A DNA stretch of 64,000 bases from Mycobacterium sp. IS-1590 (GTDB lineage: Bacteria > Actinomycetota > Actinomycetes > Mycobacteriales > Mycobacteriaceae). The position numbers were made by a program, and so were the translations under genes. Shown piece after piece: positions 58,974-64,000 of this stretch. The stretch spans positions 1-64,000 of the forward strand of contig NZ_LQIW01000004.1 of assembly GCF_001500025.1 (NCBI RefSeq), written 5' to 3'. Each line of letters starts with the position of its first letter. Position 1 is the first letter of the stretch. Under the pieces are notes generated by a model. The model had not been told where the DNA came from and made no database searches. It saw only the letters and a program-made list of their open reading frames with translations.

Positions 58974-61307
58974 ATGAGCGCACCGAACATGATCGCACCG
59001 CACGGTGCCACCGAATCCGACCAACTGCTCGACGGGCTCAACCCGCAGCAGCGCCAGGCCGTCCTGCACGAGGGCTCGCCGCTGCTCATCGTCGCAGGTG
59101 CCGGCTCCGGCAAGACCGCTGTGCTCACCCGCCGGATCGCCTACCTGCTCGCCGCCCGCGACGTCGGCGTCGGGCAGGTGCTGGCCATCACGTTCACCAA
59201 CAAGGCCGCAGCCGAGATGCGCGAGCGGGTGGTCGGCCTGGTCGGGCCCCGCGCCCGCGTCATGTGGGTCTCGACCTTCCACTCCACCTGCGTGCGGATC
59301 CTGCGCAACCAGGCATCCTTGATCAAGGGTTTGAACTCGAACTTCTCGATCTACGACGCCGACGATTCACGCCGTCTCCTGTTGATGATCGGCAAAGACA
59401 TGGGGTTGGACACCAAGCGGTACTCGCCGCGGCTGCTGTCCAACGCGATCTCCAACCACAAGAACGAACTGGTCGGCCCGGAGCAGGCGGCCGCCGAGGC
59501 TTCGGAGGCCGGCGAGGAGTTGCCCGGCATCATCGCCGAGGTCTACGCCGAGTACCAGCGCCGCTTGCGCGCTGCCAACGCGCTCGACTTCGACGACCTG
59601 ATCGGCGAAACGGTCGCCGTGCTCCAGGCCTTCCCGCAGATCGCGCAGTACTACCGGCGTCGGTTCCGGCACATTCTCGTCGACGAATACCAGGACACCA
59701 ACCACGCCCAGTACGTACTGGTGCGTGAACTGGTGGGGACGGCCACGGTCGACGGGGTGCCGCCGGCCGAACTGTGCGTGGTGGGCGACGCCGACCAGTC
59801 GATCTACGCGTTCCGCGGGGCGACGATCCGCAACATCGAAGACTTCGAACGCGACTATCCGAACGCGACAACCATTCTGCTGGAACAGAATTACCGCTCC
59901 ACGCAGAACATCCTGAACGCCGCCAACGCCGTGATCTCCCGCAACGCCGGCCGCCGCGAGAAGCGGTTGTGGACCGACGAGGGGGAGGGTGAGCTGATCG
60001 TCGGCTACGTCGCCGACAACGAGCACGACGAGGCGCGATTCGTCGCGCAGGAGATCGACGCGCTGGTCGACGACGGTGGCAGCTATTCAGACGTCGCGGT
60101 GTTCTACCGCACCAACAACTCCTCGCGAGCGCTCGAAGAGGTGTTCATCCGCGCCGGCATTCCGTACAAAGTCGTTGGCGGCGTGCGGTTCTACGAACGC
60201 AGAGAAATCCGCGACATCGTCGCGTACCTGCGGGTGCTGGACAACCCGGGCGACTCGGTCAGCATGCGCCGGATCCTCAACACTCCGCGCCGCGGCATCG
60301 GTGACCGCGCCGAAGCCTGCGTCGCGGTGTACGCCGAGAACACCGGGCTGAGTTTCAACGACGCACTGCAGGCGGCCGCCGAGGGCAAGGTGCCGATGCT
60401 CAACACCCGTGCCGAGAAGTGCATTTCGGCGTTCGTGGAGATGCTCGACGAGCTGCGCGGCCGGCTCGACGGTGAACTCGGCGAGTTGGTCGAGGCGGTG
60501 CTCGACCGCACCGGGTATCGCTCCGAACTCGAGTCGTCGAACGATCCGCAGGATCTCGCGCGATTGGACAACCTCAACGAGTTGGTCAGCGTCGCACACG
60601 AATTCAGCACCGACCTGGCCAACGCGCAGGCGCTCGCCGATGACGAGCCGCTGGACGAGGACATCCCCGACACCGGCGTACTGGCACAGTTCTTGGAACG
60701 GGTCTCACTGGTGGCCGACGCCGACGAGCTTCCCGAGCACGGGGCCGGAGTCGTGACGATGATGACGTTGCACACCGCCAAGGGCCTCGAGTTTCCGGTC
60801 GTCTTCGTGACCGGGTGGGAGGACGGGATGTTCCCGCACATGCGGGCGTTGGGCGACCCCGCCGAATTGTCCGAGGAGCGCCGGCTGGCCTACGTCGGCA
60901 TCACCCGCGCCCGGCAGCGGCTCTACCTCAGCCGGGCCAAGGTTCGCTCCTCATGGGGCCAACCGATGCTGAACCCGGAATCCCGCTTCCTCAAGGAGAT
61001 TCCGCAACACCTGATCGACTGGCGGCGCACCGATCCGACCCCGTCGTTCAGCGCCCCCGCCCGAGCATCATCGGCTGGGCGCGGGCAGATGTTCGGGGCC
61101 GCGCGCCCGTCCCCGACGCGGTCGGGCGCCGGCAAGCGCCCTCTGGTGGTGCTCGAACCCGGCGACCGGGTCACGCACGACAAGTACGGGTTGGGTCGGG
61201 TGGAAGAGGTGAGCGGCGTTGGCGAGTCGGCGATGTCGCTGATCGACTTCGGAAGCTCCGGCCGGGTCAAGCTGATGCACAACCACGCGCCGATCACCAA
61301 GCTCTAA
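58974..61307 (+). CDS. uvrD1: ATP-dependent DNA helicase UvrD1/PcrA
   Basis: 777 aa from ATG 58974. Superfamily 1 motifs are the Q-motif LNPQQRQAV, Walker A AGAGSGKTAVLTRRIA, ITFTNKAAAEMRERV, VDEYQDTNHAQY, GDADQSIYAFRGA, QNYRSTQNIL, and MMTLHTAKGLEFPVVFVTG with YVGITRARQRLYL. The C-terminus is a Tudor-like RNA-polymerase/Ku-interaction domain (VTHDKYGLGRVEEVSG). It unwinds DNA in excision repair and is stimulated by Ku, encoded in this window. Confidence 0.96.
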   Translation: MSAPNMIAPHGATESDQLLDGLNPQQRQAVLHEGSPLLIVAGAGSGKTAVLTRRIAYLLAARDVGVGQVLAITFTNKAAAEMRERVVGLVGPRARVMWVSTFHSTCVRILRNQASLIKGLNSNFSIYDADDSRRLLLMIGKDMGLDTKRYSPRLLSNAISNHKNELVGPEQAAAEASEAGEELPGIIAEVYAEYQRRLRAANALDFDDLIGETVAVLQAFPQIAQYYRRRFRHILVDEYQDTNHAQYVLVRELVGTATVDGVPPAELCVVGDADQSIYAFRGATIRNIEDFERDYPNATTILLEQNYRSTQNILNAANAVISRNAGRREKRLWTDEGEGELIVGYVADNEHDEARFVAQEIDALVDDGGSYSDVAVFYRTNNSSRALEEVFIRAGIPYKVVGGVRFYERREIRDIVAYLRVLDNPGDSVSMRRILNTPRRGIGDRAEACVAVYAENTGLSFNDALQAAAEGKVPMLNTRAEKCISAFVEMLDELRGRLDGELGELVEAVLDRTGYRSELESSNDPQDLARLDNLNELVSVAHEFSTDLANAQALADDEPLDEDIPDTGVLAQFLERVSLVADADELPEHGAGVVTMMTLHTAKGLEFPVVFVTGWEDGMFPHMRALGDPAELSEERRLAYVGITRARQRLYLSRAKVRSSWGQPMLNPESRFLKEIPQHLIDWRRTDPTPSFSAPARASSAGRGQMFGAARPSPTRSGAGKRPLVVLEPGDRVTHDKYGLGRVEEVSGVGESAMSLIDFGSSGRVKLMHNHAPITKL

Positions 61308-61972
61308 CCGGAGCGTTCCCAGCGGCCGGTGGCGGGTAGCGCGGCGAGCACGATGGTCGCCAGCGGCAGCACCGGGATCGCGTACACCACGGCGGGTAGC
61401 TTGGCCCCGGCCACGAACAGGCTCGAGAAGATCAGCAGCGCCACCATCGCCCCGACCATGACCAGCAGTCGGCTCACCCAGCGGCGCAGCAGCAGTCCGA
61501 TCAGCCCGGTGATGAGGGCGGCCGCCGAGATCGCGGTCAGAAAGCCCACCGCGACGCAGAACAGTTGATCAGAACGCCACCAGCCGGTGATCAGGTCGGT
61601 GGCGATGACGGCGGTGGCCCAGCCGGTCAGGATGCCCGCCACCGCGGTGGCGATCGCGCTCTTCGGGTCGGCCGGCGGCGACCCGGCGGGGGACACTGCC
61701 ACCGGCCGTGCGCGCGGTATGTACGCGGTCTCCGGCGCTGGACGGTCGGACAGCTGAGTCGCGCCTCCGTCGGCCATCTGCGTGTGCGGGCCGGTGGGGA
61801 TCGCCCCGGTAGGGCCGGCGACCGGGATCGCGCCGGTCGGATGGCGCCTGATGATGTTCGTCTGCGGATCCTGGCCGGTCGGAATCTCCCCGGAAGGATG
61901 ACGACGGATGATGCCCGTTTCCGCGCTCGACGGTGATCGACGTGTCAGATCGGAGTCGTCGTCGCCGGCCAC
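61304..61972 (-). CDS. Membrane protein with RRHPTG repeats (222 aa)
   Basis: GTG start at 61972. The first 70 residues repeat IIRRHPSGEIPTG, IIRRHPTGAIPVAG and GPTGAIPTG. Three to four membrane helices follow from residue about 105 (AVAGILTGWATAVIATDLI, VAVGFLTAISAAALITGLIG, LLVMVGAMVALLIFSSLFVAG). Function unknown. The threonines in the repeats could be kinase targets. It is convergent with uvrD1 by 4 nt. Confidence 0.7.
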   Translation of the reverse strand: MAGDDDSDLTRRSPSSAETGIIRRHPSGEIPTGQDPQTNIIRRHPTGAIPVAGPTGAIPTGPHTQMADGGATQLSDRPAPETAYIPRARPVAVSPAGSPPADPKSAIATAVAGILTGWATAVIATDLITGWWRSDQLFCVAVGFLTAISAAALITGLIGLLLRRWVSRLLVMVGAMVALLIFSSLFVAGAKLPAVVYAIPVLPLATIVLAALPATGRWERSG

Positions 61973-61981
61973 TCAGCCAGA

Positions 61982-63088
61982 CTAGTTGCCGATGGACAGG
62001 CCGCGTTTGGCCAGCCAACCCACCGGGTCGACGCGGTCCGTGCCGTTCAGGTGCACCTCGAAATGCAGGTGCGGCCCGGTCGAGTTGCCGGTGTTGCCCA
62101 TCTTGGCGATCTGGTCACCGGCCCAGACCCGTTGACCGACCTCCACCGACCACGAGCTGAGGTGACCGTAGAGCGTCACGGTGCCGTCGGAGTGGCGGAG
62201 CTTGACCATGTTGCCGTAACCGGCGTACGGCCCGGCCGAGATGACCACGCCGTCGGAGGCGGCGAGCACCGGCGTGCCGATCGAGTTCGCGATGTCGATG
62301 CCGCCGTGCAGTGCACCCCAGCGGTAGCCGAAGCCCGACGTCCATACGCCGGTGGTGGGCGTCACGAACATCGGCCGCTGCAGCCGGGCCTCGCGCTCGG
62401 CGCGCTCCTGGGCGAACGCGGCCGCCTTCTGGATCTCCTCGGTGTGCAGCGCCGAGCTTGCGGCCGGGGTCACGGCGACCACCTGCATACCGCCCGACGT
62501 CTCGCTGATCGCGTTGGCCATCGCGGACTGATCGACGGCCAGGACGGCCTCCGAGGACTTCTCGTGCGCCGCATTGGCCATCGAGTACGCGCCCGCGGCG
62601 GTGGCGCCGACCGCCATCGCGGCGACCATGAGACGGCCCTTGACGGGGACTTCCTGCTTGCGGTGCGCAGGTGTGCGGCCGCCGATCCGGATGACGTCGG
62701 TGGCGTCCATGCCGTCGCTGGTGTCGGTGTGGCTGTCGCGGTAGGCGTGGGACCGGCGCGCGTGCCTGGGACCGGACTGGAATTCGGAGGGCACGGCGAG
62801 ACGCAGCGGGACGAGGTTGTCGGTGTCGGTCAGGTCGTCGAGTTCTGGAGCGTGGATGACCTGGGCTTCGCGGTCAAAGGCACTGTTCTCGCGGAAGTCG
62901 ATGTCATCGAGATCGCCGAACTCGTTGAACGGAATGATGTCGGTGACTTCGGCAGGGGATTCGCTTGCACGGCGGCTGATTTGCCGGTTCGTCGACGATC
63001 TGCGATGAGATCCGGACGAACGGTGCGAAGCCAACCTGGGGTGTCCTTGCCTGTCGGATGCCTGTCGAAAATTGCCTGTCGTGACCAA
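61982..63088 (-). CDS. M23-family peptidoglycan endopeptidase (Rv0950c-like)
   Basis: About 368 aa. A charged cytoplasmic N-terminus of about 150 residues leads to one membrane helix (GRLMVAAMAVGATAAGAYSMANA), a helical spacer, and the LytM domain with HGGIDIANSIGTPVLA (zinc His and Asp) and HLHFEVHLNG. Both zinc motifs are intact, so it should cut peptide cross-links. The start is uncertain: the frame opens with TTG 63088. Confidence 0.82.
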   Translation of the reverse strand: MVTTGNFRQASDRQGHPRLASHRSSGSHRRSSTNRQISRRASESPAEVTDIIPFNEFGDLDDIDFRENSAFDREAQVIHAPELDDLTDTDNLVPLRLAVPSEFQSGPRHARRSHAYRDSHTDTSDGMDATDVIRIGGRTPAHRKQEVPVKGRLMVAAMAVGATAAGAYSMANAAHEKSSEAVLAVDQSAMANAISETSGGMQVVAVTPAASSALHTEEIQKAAAFAQERAEREARLQRPMFVTPTTGVWTSGFGYRWGALHGGIDIANSIGTPVLAASDGVVISAGPYAGYGNMVKLRHSDGTVTLYGHLSSWSVEVGQRVWAGDQIAKMGNTGNSTGPHLHFEVHLNGTDRVDPVGWLAKRGLSIGN

Positions 63089-63317
63089 AGCGTTATCGAG
63101 ACCAGAGGCACGTTAACCAACTCGCGACGACGGCTGCAACCCGGGAGGCTATTCCACGCGAGATTGTGATTTGTATCACTGAGCCGAGCTGGTGAGATCT
63201 ACCACATGACCGGTGGGCGGTGCCAACGCGTTCTGAGCGTGTGGATAAAGTTCCTCCGAGCCTTCGGCCCACCAACTCCGCAATAGACGCGCTAGAGACA
63301 GGGACGTTCCACAGCCA
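63089..63317. promoter_or_regulatory. Intergenic region before sucC
   Basis: 229 nt between divergent Rv0950c-like and sucC genes. It is less GC-rich in its middle (near 63165-63200) and must carry both promoters; I cannot name boxes with confidence. Confidence 0.35.

Positions 63318-64000
<683 letters not shown>

Overview
The window comes from a high-GC actinobacterium. Gene content and order point to a mycobacterium, most likely a fast grower of the Mycolicibacterium type. Supporting signs are sigK/rskA, mntH, the Rv0926c/Rv0927c pair, ku and ligD, an Rv0944-type glycosylase, pgi, the short chorismate mutase, uvrD1, an Rv0950c-type peptidase and sucC in an order close to M. tuberculosis Rv0924c-Rv0951, plus KstR-type operators, many F420-type oxidoreductases and many small exported proteins.

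Region 1 (about 79-11103) is an integrated element in a tRNA-Arg(CCT) gene. A 39-nt copy of the tRNA 3' end lies at 79-117; the same 39 nt lie inside the intact tRNA at 11065-11103. Between them are a tyrosine integrase and an XRE regulator (plus strand) and a long leftward operon. That operon holds an excisionase, a DUF2742-like protein, a P-loop replication ATPase (frameshifted in this sequence), small proteins, HNH, large terminase, portal, MuF/VG15-like protein, scaffold, major capsid, head-tail adaptor and head stopper. It then stops at the att site. There are no tail, tape-measure or lysis genes, so it looks like a capsid-forming, tail-less phage satellite and not a complete prophage.

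Region 2 (11.1-22.4 kb) is chromosomal: a Baeyer-Villiger-type monooxygenase, an F420-type oxidoreductase, a YbdK-type ligase, a compact sigK-rskA operon with a readable SigK-type promoter, a gamma-glutamylcyclotransferase/poly-gamma-glutamate hydrolase fusion coupled to mntH, two small secreted proteins, and an Rv0926c/Rv0927c-like pair behind a KstR-like box.

Region 3 (22.5-29.9 kb) is a DNA-repair cluster: a PfkB kinase-ku operon, an SOS-box DUF222/HNH gene, ligD and rnhA.

Region 4 (30-40 kb) is rich in signalling genes: a PknK-like kinase with an extracytoplasmic Kelch propeller, an FHA-HTH regulator whose Shine-Dalgarno lies in a perfect hairpin, a membrane protein with three Thr-x-Arg-Leu-Arg-Pro repeats, an AraC regulator, and a CheB / STAS-ATPase / CheR-PAS operon in a lineage not known for chemotaxis.

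Region 5 (40-64 kb) is mixed metabolism and envelope: a KstR-boxed oxidoreductase, a pyruvate-oxidase-like enzyme, an AurF-like oxygenase, YihY, CobF, a deaminase, an Fpg-like glycosylase, a secreted and a cytosolic chorismate mutase, pgi, an aldehyde dehydrogenase, an acyltransferase-3/SGNH protein, uvrD1 and a truncated sucC at the right edge.
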